A DNA stretch of 64,000 bases from Terasakiella magnetica (GCA_902729415.1 CACVCF010000090.1:22449-86448), one strand, 5' to 3'. Positions 8,108 through 16,742 are shown, counted from the stretch's first letter. The notes: generated from the letters alone by a model not told the origin. Made by a program: numbers and translations.

Positions 8108-8731
8108 ATGACCACCCAAGACGATATGAAGCTGGCCGAGTTGCTGTGCGCCCGTCTGTGCCATGACTTGGCCGGACCGGTAGGGGCTGCATCGGCTGGG
8201 GCCGAGCTGATGGAGGAGGGGGGCGACCCCGAGACCGCCCGGCTGGTGGCCTTGAGTGCGGGATGGGCCGCAGCCCGGCTTAAATTTTTCCGTGCCGCAC
8301 TGGGGCCGGGGGGCAACCCGCAGGCTGCCGCCGCCCTTCACGATCTGGCCCTGTCTTACCTCAAGACAGCCAATTCGGGGCCGAACACCGATATTACGCT
8401 GGCATGGTCGTGCGGCTCCGCATCTCTTGATGCCGACCGGTCGCGGCTGTTGCTTAATCTTATTCTGCTGGCCCGCGATGCCTTGGTGCGCGGCGGCAGG
8501 ATCGAAGTGTCGGTGGCGGGGGCTCCCGCCGTTGGATGTTTGGGGCTGTCGGTGGGCGCCCTCGGTCCAGCCGTCACCCTCGGCGACGAAGCGAAAGACG
8601 TGTTGACCGCTGGCGGCGACCCGGATGGTCCGCGTGGCGCCCTGGCGTGGTTTGCACGCAGACTGGCGGAGCGGCTCGGCGGCGGGCTGCGAGTCGAGGC
8701 CCTGTCCGGTGGGCTGAAATTTGAGATTTGA
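8108..8731 (+). CDS. chpT: Histidine phosphotransferase ChpT
   Basis: ChpT passes phosphate from the hybrid kinase CckA to CtrA and CpdR in alphaproteobacteria. The 207-residue protein has the H-box RLCHDLAGPVGAASAG with the phospho-accepting His19. A degenerate Bergerat ATPase fold follows, ending GGLKFEI, and is typical of the family (DUF2328). It lies 170 bp upstream of cheA on the same strand. In Magnetospirillum-type genomes CtrA controls motility more than cell-cycle viability, so this position is functionally sensible. The ribosome-binding site is weak. Confidence 0.9.
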   Translation: MTTQDDMKLAELLCARLCHDLAGPVGAASAGAELMEEGGDPETARLVALSAGWAAARLKFFRAALGPGGNPQAAAALHDLALSYLKTANSGPNTDITLAWSCGSASLDADRSRLLLNLILLARDALVRGGRIEVSVAGAPAVGCLGLSVGALGPAVTLGDEAKDVLTAGGDPDGPRGALAWFARRLAERLGGGLRVEALSGGLKFEI

Positions 8732-8901
8732 CGGGGCGGAATTTATTTCGTTTCGAAAGCGGATTTATCATGGTCTGGGTTCTTCTAAAGACAATCCGAC
8801 CGTGGTATTAGTCGAGTGCGCCTGTCCGATGTGTTTTGGAGTGGCGGAGAATTTTTGCACTGCAATGTGCTGTAGTGCGCGGGATCCTACTGGAGTCGAC
8901 C

Positions 8902-11586
8902 ATGGATGATCTCCTCAGTGAATTTCTGACCGAGACATCGGAAAGTATTTCCGTTCTCGATGTGGCCTTGGTGAATTTGGAGCAAAATCCGAACGATCCC
9001 CAGATTCTCGGAAATATTTTCCGCCTGGTTCATACCATCAAGGGCACCTGCGGTTTTCTCGGTCTTCCCCGGCTGGAGCATGTGGCTCATGCGGGCGAGA
9101 ACGTGCTGGGCAAGTTCCGCGACGGTGAGTTGGAGGTCACGCCCGATGCGGTGACTCTGATCCTGCAATCCATCGACCGCATCAAGTCGATCCTGTCGCA
9201 TCTTGAGCAGAATGAGTGCGAGCCTGAAGGCAGTGACATCGATCTGATCGAGCGGTTGAACGCCATGGCCGAAGGGCGCTCTGTCGGTTCGCCCTCGGCC
9301 CCGCCGCCGCCTTCGCCGCCCATGCCCACCTTCGAGTCGGTGGTTGCCGCCGCGGCTGCTCCGTCGGCGCCCGAGCCCGAGCCCGAGCCGGCTGCTGCCG
9401 CGCCAGCCCCCGCCCCCGCGCCGGAGCCCGAGCCGGTCAAGTCCGGTGTCCCCGCTCCCACGCCGCAGCCCCCCGCCGTGACGGCTCCGGTCGAGACCGG
9501 GGTGCCCGCGCCCGGAGGCGAGAAGGAATCCGCGGTTGCCGCGCAGACCATCCGTGTCAATGTGGAACTGCTCGAAAACCTGATGACCCTGGTGTCCGAG
9601 CTGGTGCTGACCCGCAACCAGTTGCTCCAGATGGTCCGCGGCAAGGATGACAGCGAGTTCGCCACGCCGCTGCAGCGCCTGTCGCACATCACCACCGACC
9701 TTCAGGAAGGCGTGATGAAGACCCGCATGCAGCCCATCGGCAACGCCTGGGCCAAGCTGCCGCGTATCGTCCGCGACCTCTCGGTCGAAATGAACAAGAA
9801 GATCGATCTTCAGATGCTGGGCGCCGAGACCGAACTCGATCGTCAGGTGCTGGAGCTGATCAAGGATCCGCTGACTCACATGGTGCGCAACTCGGCCGAC
9901 CACGGCTTGGAGCCCACCGATGAGCGCAAGCGGATCGGTAAGCCCGAAGTGGGCAAGATCGTGCTGAACGCCTTCCACGAGGGCGGCCACATCATTATCG
10001 AGATTTCCGACGATGGCCGCGGCCTCAATCTGGACCGGATCAAGCAGAAGGCCCTGCAGAATGGGCTGGTGGGCGAGTCCGAGCTTGAGACCATGACGCC
10101 GCAGCAGATCTACCAGTTCATCTTCCGGGCGGGCTTCTCCACCGCCGAAAAGGTGACTTCGGTGTCGGGACGCGGCGTCGGTATGGACGTGGTGCGCACC
10201 AATATTGAAAAGATCGGCGGCACCGTCGAACTGAAGAGCCAGCCCGGCAAGGGTTCGACCTTCGTCATCAAGATCCCGCTGACCCTGGCCATCGTTTCGG
10301 CCCTGATCGTCGAATGTGCCGTCGAGCGCTTCGCCATCCCACAGATCAGCGTTCTGGAACTGGTGCGCGTTACCGCCAATTCCGAGCATGGCATCGAGAT
10401 GATCAACAACGCGCCGGTGCTGCGTCTGCGGGACCGCCTGTTGCCGCTGGTCTCGCTGAAGCGCCTGCTGAAGCTGGCCGAGGATAATGGCGAGCAGCAG
10501 GAAACCTTCATCGTCGTGACCCAGGTGGGCACCTACACCTTCGGCATCATCGTCGATCGGGTGTTCGATACCGAGGAAATCGTGGTCAAGCCGGTGGCTC
10601 CCATCCTGCGCCATATCAGCATGTTCTCGGGCAACACCATTTTGGGTGACGGTTCGGTGATCATGATCCTCGACCCCAACGGCATTGCCGGCGCCACCGG
10701 TGAATCCGGTCTGCTGGGCGGCGCCCAGGCGGCCGAGGCCCAGGTCGCCCGCGAAAGCCATGCCGATGCCAAGACTTCCTTGCTGGTGTTCCGTGCCGGC
10801 GGCGAGGATCTCAAGGCGGTGCCGCTGGCCCTGGTGGCTCGCCTCGAAGAAATCGAGGTCAAGGACATCGAGCACAGTCATGGCAAGCCCATGGTCCAGT
10901 ATCGCGGCCATCTCATGCCGTTGATCGCTATCGACGGCATCATGAACTTCCGCGAGGAGGGGCGTCAGCCGGTCCTGGTGTTCTCCGACCGCGAGCACAC
11001 CATGGGTCTGGTGGTGGACGAGATCGTCGATATCGTCGAAGACCGCATGAAGGTGGAACTGAGCGCCAACAATCCCGGTATCATCGGCACCGCCGTCATC
11101 GCCGGCAAGGCTACCACCATCATCGACGCCGGCTACTACCTGCCGCAGGCGTTCGGCGACTGGTTCGGCCGCGCCGACAAGGAATTCGGTAATGCGGAAT
11201 TCCATCAGCCGCGTATCTTGCTGGTGGACGACTCGCCGTTCTTCCGCAACCTGCTGACGCCGCTTTTGTCGGTGGCGGGGTACGAGGTGATCTCGGTGGA
11301 GAGCGCCGACCGGGCCTTGGCCTTGCGCGAGCAGGGCAACGAGTTCGACGTCATCGTCAGCGACATTGAAATGCCGGGCATGAGCGGGTTCGAGTTCGCC
11401 TCGGCGGTGCGGTCCGACGCGCGGTGGGGCTTGATCCCCATGGTGGCGCTGTCGTCCCATGCCACCGAAAAGGACTTTGAGCGTGGGCGTCAGGTCGGCT
11501 TCAACGACTACATCGCCAAGTTCGACCGGGATGCCTTGCTGCAAACCCTGGCTTCGACCATCGCAGCCAACAAAGGTGCCGCATGA
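8902..11586 (+). CDS. cheA: Hybrid chemotaxis histidine kinase CheA with two CheW domains and a receiver
   Basis: CheA autophosphorylates in response to chemoreceptors and phosphorylates CheY and CheB. The ATG at 8902 follows GGAG, giving 894 residues. Domains in order: P1/Hpt with LVHTIKGTCGFLG (phospho-His44); a Pro/Ala/Glu-rich linker (about 130-210) where P2 would be; the P3 dimerisation helices; the P4 ATPase with HMVRNSADHGLE and VSGRGVGMDVV; the P5 CheW-like domain; a second CheW-like domain (about 600-750); and a C-terminal receiver with Asp821 in VSDIEMPGMSG. The stop overlaps cheW by 4 bp. The order cheA-W-Y-B-R matches the operon (cheOp1) reported to control aerotaxis in Magnetospirillum gryphiswaldense. 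Confidence 0.96.
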   Translation: MDDLLSEFLTETSESISVLDVALVNLEQNPNDPQILGNIFRLVHTIKGTCGFLGLPRLEHVAHAGENVLGKFRDGELEVTPDAVTLILQSIDRIKSILSHLEQNECEPEGSDIDLIERLNAMAEGRSVGSPSAPPPPSPPMPTFESVVAAAAAPSAPEPEPEPAAAAPAPAPAPEPEPVKSGVPAPTPQPPAVTAPVETGVPAPGGEKESAVAAQTIRVNVELLENLMTLVSELVLTRNQLLQMVRGKDDSEFATPLQRLSHITTDLQEGVMKTRMQPIGNAWAKLPRIVRDLSVEMNKKIDLQMLGAETELDRQVLELIKDPLTHMVRNSADHGLEPTDERKRIGKPEVGKIVLNAFHEGGHIIIEISDDGRGLNLDRIKQKALQNGLVGESELETMTPQQIYQFIFRAGFSTAEKVTSVSGRGVGMDVVRTNIEKIGGTVELKSQPGKGSTFVIKIPLTLAIVSALIVECAVERFAIPQISVLELVRVTANSEHGIEMINNAPVLRLRDRLLPLVSLKRLLKLAEDNGEQQETFIVVTQVGTYTFGIIVDRVFDTEEIVVKPVAPILRHISMFSGNTILGDGSVIMILDPNGIAGATGESGLLGGAQAAEAQVARESHADAKTSLLVFRAGGEDLKAVPLALVARLEEIEVKDIEHSHGKPMVQYRGHLMPLIAIDGIMNFREEGRQPVLVFSDREHTMGLVVDEIVDIVEDRMKVELSANNPGIIGTAVIAGKATTIIDAGYYLPQAFGDWFGRADKEFGNAEFHQPRILLVDDSPFFRNLLTPLLSVAGYEVISVESADRALALREQGNEFDVIVSDIEMPGMSGFEFASAVRSDARWGLIPMVALSSHATEKDFERGRQVGFNDYIAKFDRDALLQTLASTIAANKGAA

Positions 11587-12068
11587 ACCAGATCGTTCCC
11601 GCAGGCAAGCGCCAGTCGACGGAGCTTGCCGCTCCCGAGACCCAGGACTTTGTCACTATGTTCATCGAGGGGCAGCTGTTCGGCATTCCCGTGCTGACGG
11701 TCCAGGACGTTCTGGGGCCTCAAAAGATCACCCGCATCCCGCTGGCGCCCCGCGAAGTGGCGGGCAGCCTTAACCTCCGGGGCCGGATCGTCACCGCCAT
11801 CGACGTTCGGCTGCGCCTGGGTCTGCCGAAGCGGGCGGAAGAAAAGAAGGGGATGAGCGTCGTCGTCGATATGGGCGGCGAGCTTTATTCCCTGATGGTG
11901 GATTCGGTGGGCGAAGTGCTGTCGCTGCCAGCCGCCAAGTTCGAGCGCAACCCGCCGACGCTTGATCTGCATTGGCGGGAATTCTCCATCGGCATCTATC
12001 GGCTTGATGATAAGCTGCTGGTGGTGCTTGATGTGGGGAAGCTTCTGGATTTCACCAGAAACGAATAG
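11583..12068 (+). CDS. cheW: Chemotaxis coupling protein CheW
   Basis: CheW links methyl-accepting receptors to CheA. This is a single CheW domain of 161 residues with the typical FVTMFIEGQLFGIPVLTVQDVL entry strand. It continues with GSLNLRGRIVTAIDVRLRLGL (receptor/CheA interface) and VDSVGEVLSL. Translation is coupled to cheA by the ATGA overlap. An 80-bp gap with hairpins separates it from cheY. Confidence 0.95.
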   Translation: MNQIVPAGKRQSTELAAPETQDFVTMFIEGQLFGIPVLTVQDVLGPQKITRIPLAPREVAGSLNLRGRIVTAIDVRLRLGLPKRAEEKKGMSVVVDMGGELYSLMVDSVGEVLSLPAAKFERNPPTLDLHWREFSIGIYRLDDKLLVVLDVGKLLDFTRNE

Positions 12069-12094
12069 TATAGGCTTGATTTAAGAACCATCGA

Positions 12095-12140
12095 AGGGGT
12101 GGAGCGCCGCCAACCGCGACCGCCACCCCTCCACCGGAGG
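12095..12140 (+). promoter_or_regulatory. Hairpins covering the cheY ribosome-binding site
   Basis: The cheW-cheY gap contains AGGGGTGG (12095-12102) pairing with CCACCCCT (12123-12130). Directly after it, CCTCC-ACC-GGAGG (12128-12140) pairs with the only strong Shine-Dalgarno sequence of cheY. The two folds compete for the same bases, so one structure would free the GGAGG and the other would mask it. This suggests tuning of CheY output relative to CheA and CheW, but it is inference from base pairing. Confidence 0.4.
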
Positions 12141-12151
12141 CAAGCTTGGGC

Positions 12152-12517
12152 ATGAAGTCCTGTCTTATCGTTGACGATTCCAAGGTCATTCGGATGGTGG
12201 CCAAGAAGATCCTGCATGAACTGACCTTCAAGACCGAAGAGGCCGAAGACGGCTCGGCGGCTTTGGAGGCCTGCAAGCGTTCGATGCCGGATGCGGTGCT
12301 GCTCGACTGGAACATGCCGGTCATGAATGGCATCGATTTCCTGCGCGAACTCAGGAAGCTTCCGGGCGGCGACCATCCGATCGTCGTTTTCTGCACCACG
12401 GAGAACGACATCGAACATATTCAGGAGGCCATCACTGCTGGGGCCAATGAATACATCATGAAGCCGTTCGATAGCGAAATCCTGCAGGCGAAGTTCTCGC
12501 AGGTGGGCCTGCTCTAG
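12152..12517 (+). CDS. cheY: Chemotaxis response regulator CheY
   Basis: This single-domain receiver binds the flagellar switch when phosphorylated. The 121-residue protein begins MKSCLIVDDSKVIRMVAKKIL (acidic pair DD) and has the phospho-acceptor Asp in LLDWNMPVMNG. The Thr switch is in FCTTEND and the conserved Lys in YIMKPFD. I chose the ATG at 12152; an in-frame TTG at 12146 is closer to the GGAGG. No output domain is present. It lies between cheW and cheB in the chemotaxis operon. Confidence 0.95.
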   Translation: MKSCLIVDDSKVIRMVAKKILHELTFKTEEAEDGSAALEACKRSMPDAVLLDWNMPVMNGIDFLRELRKLPGGDHPIVVFCTTENDIEHIQEAITAGANEYIMKPFDSEILQAKFSQVGLL

Positions 12518-12541
12518 GCAACTTGCGGAAGCTTTCTCCCT

Positions 12542-13702
12542 ATGGCTATTGACGCATCAGTTCCGGCTTCCAACAGCGCTTCCAGCGGCCCTATCCGGGT
12601 GATGCTGGTCGATGATTCCGCCGTGGTCCGCGGTCTCGTCACCCGTCTGTTGGAAGGCGAGTCGGATATTCAGGTGGCGGCTTCGGTCGGCAACGGCCAG
12701 ATGGCCTTGGCCGCGCTGGAGCGTAATGAATTCGACGTCGTCTTGCTTGATATCGAGATGCCGGTGATGGATGGTCTTGTGGCACTGCCCAAGCTGCTTC
12801 AGATCGACCCTGGCCTTAAGATCATCATGCAATCCACCCTGACCTTGAAGGGGGCGGATGTTTCCATGCGCGCTCTGGGGATGGGGGCCGCTGATTACAT
12901 CCCAAAGCCCACCGCGACCCGCGATCTAGCGGGAGGTGCCGAGTTCAAGTCCGAATTGCTGGGGAAAATCCGGGCTCTGGGCCAGGCCCGGCGGCGCGAC
13001 CCTAACCGTCCGGCTCGTCCTGGCGGGGTACCGGCGCCGCGCCCGACCTCGGTCGCCAGCACGCCCCGGACTCCGATCTCGATCCATCCCGGCCCGATCT
13101 CGCTACGGACCAACACGCCGGAAGCGCCCGATATCATCGCCATCGGATCCTCCACCGGCGGTCCGCAGGCGCTTTTTACCGTCCTTGGGGCCATGCGCGC
13201 CGGAACGGTGCAGCAGCCTATTCTCATTACCCAGCATATGCCCGCCACCTTCACCACCATTCTGGCCGAGCATATCGGCCGTGTTTCGGGATGGGACGCG
13301 AAAGAAGCCCAGGACAACGAGGTCGTCCGGAGCGGGCGGGTCTATATTGCTCCCGGTGACTTTCATATGGTGATTGAGAGCAAGGGTGCTGATAAGGTGC
13401 TGAGACTGAACAAGAACCCGCCGGAAAATTTCTGTCGGCCCGCGGTCGATCCGATGCTGCGCAGCATCGCCGCCGCCTACGGCAAGCGTGTTTTGACTTG
13501 CATCCTGACGGGAATGGGGGCCGACGGCCTCAAAGGGGGACAAGCGGTGGTGGCATCCGGTGGAACAGTGATTGCCCAGGATGAGGGCACCTCGGTTGTG
13601 TGGGGCATGCCGGGAGCGGTGGCGTCGGCGGGCATTTGCTCGGCCGTTATGCCTCTGCCCGAAATTGCCCCGTGGATCATGAAGCTGGCGACGAGGCGCT
13701 AA
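12542..13702 (+). CDS. cheB: Chemotaxis methylesterase/deamidase CheB
   Basis: CheB removes methyl groups from chemoreceptor glutamates, which drives adaptation. The 386-residue protein has an N-terminal receiver (VMLVDDSAVVRGLV, phospho-Asp in LLDIEMPVMDG) and a Pro/Arg-rich linker at about 155-195. The C-terminal esterase follows with the catalytic Ser in IAIGSSTGGPQAL, the His in ITQHMPATFT and the Asp in TGMGADG. It is encoded 24 bp after cheY and 4 bp before cheR, its opposing partner in receptor adaptation. Confidence 0.96.
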   Translation: MAIDASVPASNSASSGPIRVMLVDDSAVVRGLVTRLLEGESDIQVAASVGNGQMALAALERNEFDVVLLDIEMPVMDGLVALPKLLQIDPGLKIIMQSTLTLKGADVSMRALGMGAADYIPKPTATRDLAGGAEFKSELLGKIRALGQARRRDPNRPARPGGVPAPRPTSVASTPRTPISIHPGPISLRTNTPEAPDIIAIGSSTGGPQALFTVLGAMRAGTVQQPILITQHMPATFTTILAEHIGRVSGWDAKEAQDNEVVRSGRVYIAPGDFHMVIESKGADKVLRLNKNPPENFCRPAVDPMLRSIAAAYGKRVLTCILTGMGADGLKGGQAVVASGGTVIAQDEGTSVVWGMPGAVASAGICSAVMPLPEIAPWIMKLATRR

Positions 13703-13706
13703 ACCC

Positions 13707-14522
13707 ATGCGGCCAGAAGATTTTGATTTCGTCGCCAAGATGCTGAAGGACCGGTCTGGACTGGTCATCACACGCGACAAGGCATACCTGCTTGAAAGCC
13801 GTTTGACCCCGGTGTCGCGCAAGCGCGGCATGAAGGGTTTGGACGATTTGATCTCCAGTCTGCGCACCGCCAGCGAGGATCTGCTGCGCGAAGTCACGGA
13901 AGCCATGACGACCAATGAGTCGTTTTTCTTCCGTGATATCAAGCCGTTCGATCAGTTCAAGTCGGTGGTTCTGCCCCACATGATGGCGGCGCGTTCCACC
14001 AAAAAGACGCTGCGTGTCTGGTCCGCCGCCGCTTCATCCGGTCAGGAAGCCTATACCCTGGCCATGATGTTGAAGGAAGAAGGGGCCAAGCTATCGGGGT
14101 GGAAGATCGAAATCGTCGGTACCGACATTTCCACCGAAATGCTGGAAAAGGCCAAGGCGGGCCTATACTCCCAATTCGAGGTCCAACGCGGACTGCCCAT
14201 TCAGTTGTTGGTCAAGTACTTCAAGAAGACCGCCGAGATGTGGCAGATCGACCCTGCCATCCGCGCCATGGTGCAGTTTCGCGAATACAATCTGCTCCAT
14301 GACCTCAAGCCGCTGGGCCAGTTCGACGTGGTGTTTTGCCGCAATGTGCTGATCTATTTCGATCAGCCCACCAAAACCCGCGTTCTGGACAATATCAGCC
14401 GGATCATGCCCGACGACGGGTTTCTCTATCTGGGTGGTGCTGAAACGGTGCTGGGGATTTCCGACAAGTTCAAGCCCGTTCCCGAGCAGCGCGGTATCTA
14501 CGCCATTACCCGGGGTAAGTAA
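13707..14522 (+). CDS. cheR: Chemotaxis receptor methyltransferase CheR
   Basis: CheR methylates chemoreceptor glutamates using S-adenosylmethionine. The 271-residue protein has the N-terminal helical domain, the segment TTNESFFFRD, and the SAM-binding motif RVWSAAASSGQEAYTLAM. It also has the segment FDVVFCRNVLIYFD, typical of the family. It has no TPR or pentapeptide-tether extension. It is the last gene of the chemotaxis operon and is followed by a strong terminator. Confidence 0.96.
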   Translation: MRPEDFDFVAKMLKDRSGLVITRDKAYLLESRLTPVSRKRGMKGLDDLISSLRTASEDLLREVTEAMTTNESFFFRDIKPFDQFKSVVLPHMMAARSTKKTLRVWSAAASSGQEAYTLAMMLKEEGAKLSGWKIEIVGTDISTEMLEKAKAGLYSQFEVQRGLPIQLLVKYFKKTAEMWQIDPAIRAMVQFREYNLLHDLKPLGQFDVVFCRNVLIYFDQPTKTRVLDNISRIMPDDGFLYLGGAETVLGISDKFKPVPEQRGIYAITRGK

Positions 14523-14540
14523 CCGTCGGGTTTACCATCA

Positions 14541-14576
14541 ACCCCCATCCGGTCGGACCGGATGGGGGTTTTTTAT
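14541..14576 (+). terminator. Rho-independent terminator of the chemotaxis operon
   Basis: CCCCCATCCGGT-CGG-ACCGGATGGGGG is a perfect 12-bp stem with a 3-nt loop and is followed by TTTTTTATT. It lies 20 bp after the cheR stop. Confidence 0.93.
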
Positions 14577-14589
14577 TGGGGGGGGTAAG

Positions 14590-14827
14590 AAACTCTTAAT
14601 CCCAGATGTGGTATGACAATCTGGTGACATACCGATTTGTGGTCGACAAAAGGAAACGCAGATCGGTATGCTTCGTCCCAAGCGGCAAGGACGACAGATG
14701 AGGTCCAACATGCATCACCGTATCGGTCGAGCATCGCCTCTTTACAAAGGCCCCGGATATCCGCCGAAAGGCGGGATCGGTCGCCGCTTCCACCGCCCCG
14801 GGTCTCTCGTAGGAGAGGCCTTTTTTT
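14590..14827 (+). ncRNA. Structured leader or small-RNA candidate ending in a terminator, upstream of phoH
   Basis: No convincing gene occupies the 340 bp between cheR and phoH. After the che terminator come a perfect 9-bp inverted repeat (CATACCGAT 14628-14636 with 14662-14670) and the tetraloop hairpin CCGCC-GAAA-GGCGG (14761-14774). An intrinsic terminator then follows: GGTCTCTC-GTAG-GAGAGGCC plus seven T (14801-14827). The terminator lies only 36 bp before the phoH ATG. The region could therefore encode a small RNA or be an attenuated 5' leader of phoH. I do not recognise a known RNA family. A 78-codon frame from 14668 overlaps it but lacks a ribosome-binding site. Confidence 0.4.
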
Positions 14828-14863
14828 ATGCCTTCCGTCAGCCCGAATCCGAAGGAGTCCCAG

Positions 14864-15613
14864 ATGGCCAAGCGCGCCTCGCGGATTGCCGCGTCCAAGA
14901 CTGAAGCCGTGATTTCGCTTTACCCCCAGGCCAGCCGGGACGAACCGGATTGGAGCCCCCTGGGAGACGATGACGGTCACCGCGATCAAAGTTATGTCCG
15001 CAAGGTCCGCCCCCAGGGGGACAATCAGCGCCGCTTGCTGAGGGCCATTACAGAGCATCACCTGACCCTGGCGGTGGGGCCGGCTGGAACCGGTAAAACA
15101 TATCTGGCCATTTCGGCGGCGGTGGAAGCGTTTGAAGAGGGGCGAGTAGCTCGCATCATGCTGTCACGTCCGGCAGTGGAGGCCGGAGAATCCTTGGGCT
15201 TTTTGCCCGGCGATCTACAAGAAAAACTGGCCCCCTATCTGCGCCCGCTTTATGACGCCCTTTCGGACCGCCTGGGCGGTAAGCGCCTGCGGGCGCTGTT
15301 GGCCGACGGCTCGATCGAGATCGCTCCCATCGCCTATATGCGGGGGCGCACCCTTAACAACGCTTTTGTGGTGATCGACGAGGCGCAAAACTGCACCTAC
15401 GGTCAGATCAAGATGCTGCTGACCCGTTTGGGCTGGCACTCGACCATGGTGCTGACCGGCGACCCGGATCAGAGCGATCTGCTGCCCGGCATGTCGGGGC
15501 TGGCCGATATTGCTAATCGTCTTGAGACCCTGCCCGATATCGCCGTCATCACCCTGGATGAGCGCGACATTGTCCGCCATCCCCTGGTAGCAAGCATGCT
15601 GGGGGTGCTGTAG
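14864..15613 (+). CDS. phoH: PhoH-like P-loop ATPase
   Basis: PhoH proteins are ATPases related to the N-terminal half of superfamily 1 helicases and are linked to RNA metabolism and phosphate stress. The 249-residue protein has Walker A (LAVGPAGTGKTYLA), SRPAVEAGESLGFLPGD, Walker B (FVVIDEAQN) and MVLTGDPDQSDL. The ATG at 14864 has GAAGGAG seven bases upstream, clearly better than the ATG at 14828 that lies in the terminator. There is no KH domain, so this is not the ybeZ type with downstream ybeY. Convergent transcription with the next gene ends in a GC-rich hairpin. Confidence 0.9.
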   Translation: MAKRASRIAASKTEAVISLYPQASRDEPDWSPLGDDDGHRDQSYVRKVRPQGDNQRRLLRAITEHHLTLAVGPAGTGKTYLAISAAVEAFEEGRVARIMLSRPAVEAGESLGFLPGDLQEKLAPYLRPLYDALSDRLGGKRLRALLADGSIEIAPIAYMRGRTLNNAFVVIDEAQNCTYGQIKMLLTRLGWHSTMVLTGDPDQSDLLPGMSGLADIANRLETLPDIAVITLDERDIVRHPLVASMLGVL

Positions 15614-15623
15614 GACGGACGAA

Positions 15624-15660
15624 GGCCCCCCCGCTACATCCCACAGAGGCGGTGGGGGCC
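15624..15660. terminator. GC-rich hairpin between convergent phoH and the extensin-like gene
   Basis: GGCCCCCCCGC pairs with GCGGTGGGGGCC across a 14-nt loop. The hairpin includes the last codons and stop of the minus-strand gene. It lacks a clear T-run. Confidence 0.5.
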
Positions 15661-16314
15661 GATATCCAGGTGGAGATGGTCGTTGTGCAGGCGGTTGTGG
15701 TTGGGGGTCAGCACGACGGTGAAGTGCTCGCATGACGCCCGCGCCAGCTGTTGCAGAAACTCGCTTTTCTTACCTGCGTTCCGCCAGTCCTTCTTTACCG
15801 ATATGACGGAGCCGTCCACCAGCTCAAAGCCGCCGATATCGATGGCTTGCCCCTTGCCGTGTTCGGACAGGCGCCCCCCTTTGCTGCCGCTTTCACCGCC
15901 GGTGGAGGCCTTGGCGGCCTCGGTGCGCCGCGCGCGGCAATCATAGGTTCCCATGTGCTGTAGCCGGGCGATGGGCTGCCCCAGGATCTTGCGGGCCAGG
16001 GGTTGTACCACCTGCTGCTCGAACCGCTCCACCGAGCGGGCCATGGTGCATGACATCACGCCGGGGCGGTTCATCCCCATCTGACCGCCTTGGCTGACCT
16101 TGACGGGATTGGCGACGCTGCATGATCCCGGTTGGCCGAACGGGGCTTGGGGCTCGAACGCCACATGCATGTCGCGTAAGTCCTTCAGACAGGCGCTATC
16201 GGAGTCGAGAACGGGCGGCGGTGGCGGTGCGGCCAAGCGTGGCGGCGGCGAGGCGCAGGCCCCCAGCAGGAGCACCATCAGGGCAACAATGGGACGGCGA
16301 AAGGACACGGCCAT
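15634..16314 (-). CDS. Extensin-like C-terminal domain lipoprotein
   Basis: The 226-residue protein has a lipoprotein signal: an Arg-rich start, the hydrophobic segment IVALMVLLL, and the lipobox LLGACAS. The mature part matches the extensin_C family of proteobacteria, with conserved cysteines. The segment RLSEHGKGQAIDIGGF carries a His and an Asp and is followed later by HNDHLHLDIG. Together these resemble the zinc site of D-Ala-D-Ala-carboxypeptidase-like (VanY/MepA type) folds. A role in peptidoglycan turnover is a reasonable inference but not proven. It is anchored in the envelope and is transcribed alone. Confidence 0.85.
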   Translation of the reverse strand: MAVSFRRPIVALMVLLLGACASPPPRLAAPPPPPVLDSDSACLKDLRDMHVAFEPQAPFGQPGSCSVANPVKVSQGGQMGMNRPGVMSCTMARSVERFEQQVVQPLARKILGQPIARLQHMGTYDCRARRTEAAKASTGGESGSKGGRLSEHGKGQAIDIGGFELVDGSVISVKKDWRNAGKKSEFLQQLARASCEHFTVVLTPNHNRLHNDHLHLDIGPHRLCGM

Positions 16315-16418
16315 GAATCCGCTGGACAGGGCTATCCTTTTCTAGCCAAAGAGCGGCAAAAAGTCACTAAAAATCAGATAGTTCTGGTTTCTTTCTCGCC
16401 CAATAAATTAAGAAAGGG

Positions 16419-16742
16419 TTAACTGAATTTGACGGCGGTGCCATTGGCCGAGACTATCAGCATGGTCTTGTGATCGCCGCCCACCACTTCGTAATCCAGG
16501 TCCACCGCAACAATGGCATCGGCGCCGAGGGCGGCGGCATTAGCTTCGAGGGCGGCCAGGGCGGCGGTCTTGGCTTCCTGGAGGATCTTCTCGTAAGAGC
16601 CGCTGCGGCCGCCGACGATATCGCGGACGCTGGCCAGCATATCGCTGAAGATATTGGTCCCCATGACCGCATCGCCGGAAACGATCCCGAGATAGGCGGC
16701 GATGCGGCGGCCATCAATGGATTCTGTGGTGGTGATGATCAT
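16419..16742 (-). CDS. ybjQ: YbjQ family protein (UPF0145)
   Basis: This 107-residue protein begins [26 protein letters not shown] and has the [15 protein letters not shown] region and [15 protein letters not shown]. These are the conserved blocks of the YbjQ/UPF0145 family, formerly called heavy-metal-binding domain proteins. YbjQ proteins form pentameric rings; the biochemical function is unknown. It diverges from mog across about 100 bp. Confidence 0.92.
   Translation of the reverse strand: MIITTTESIDGRRIAAYLGIVSGDAVMGTNIFSDMLASVRDIVGGRSGSYEKILQEAKTAALAALEANAAALGADAIVAVDLDYEVVGGDHKTMLIVSANGTAVKFS

Noticed and set aside
8887..11544. 885-codon open frame antisense to cheA
   Set aside because: It mirrors the codon pattern of a GC-rich gene on the other strand; composition is His/Gly/Gln/Asp biased and no domain or ribosome-binding site is present.
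14668..14904. 78-codon frame starting in the phoH leader
   Set aside because: It lacks a ribosome-binding site, runs through an intrinsic terminator and overlaps the phoH start in another frame.
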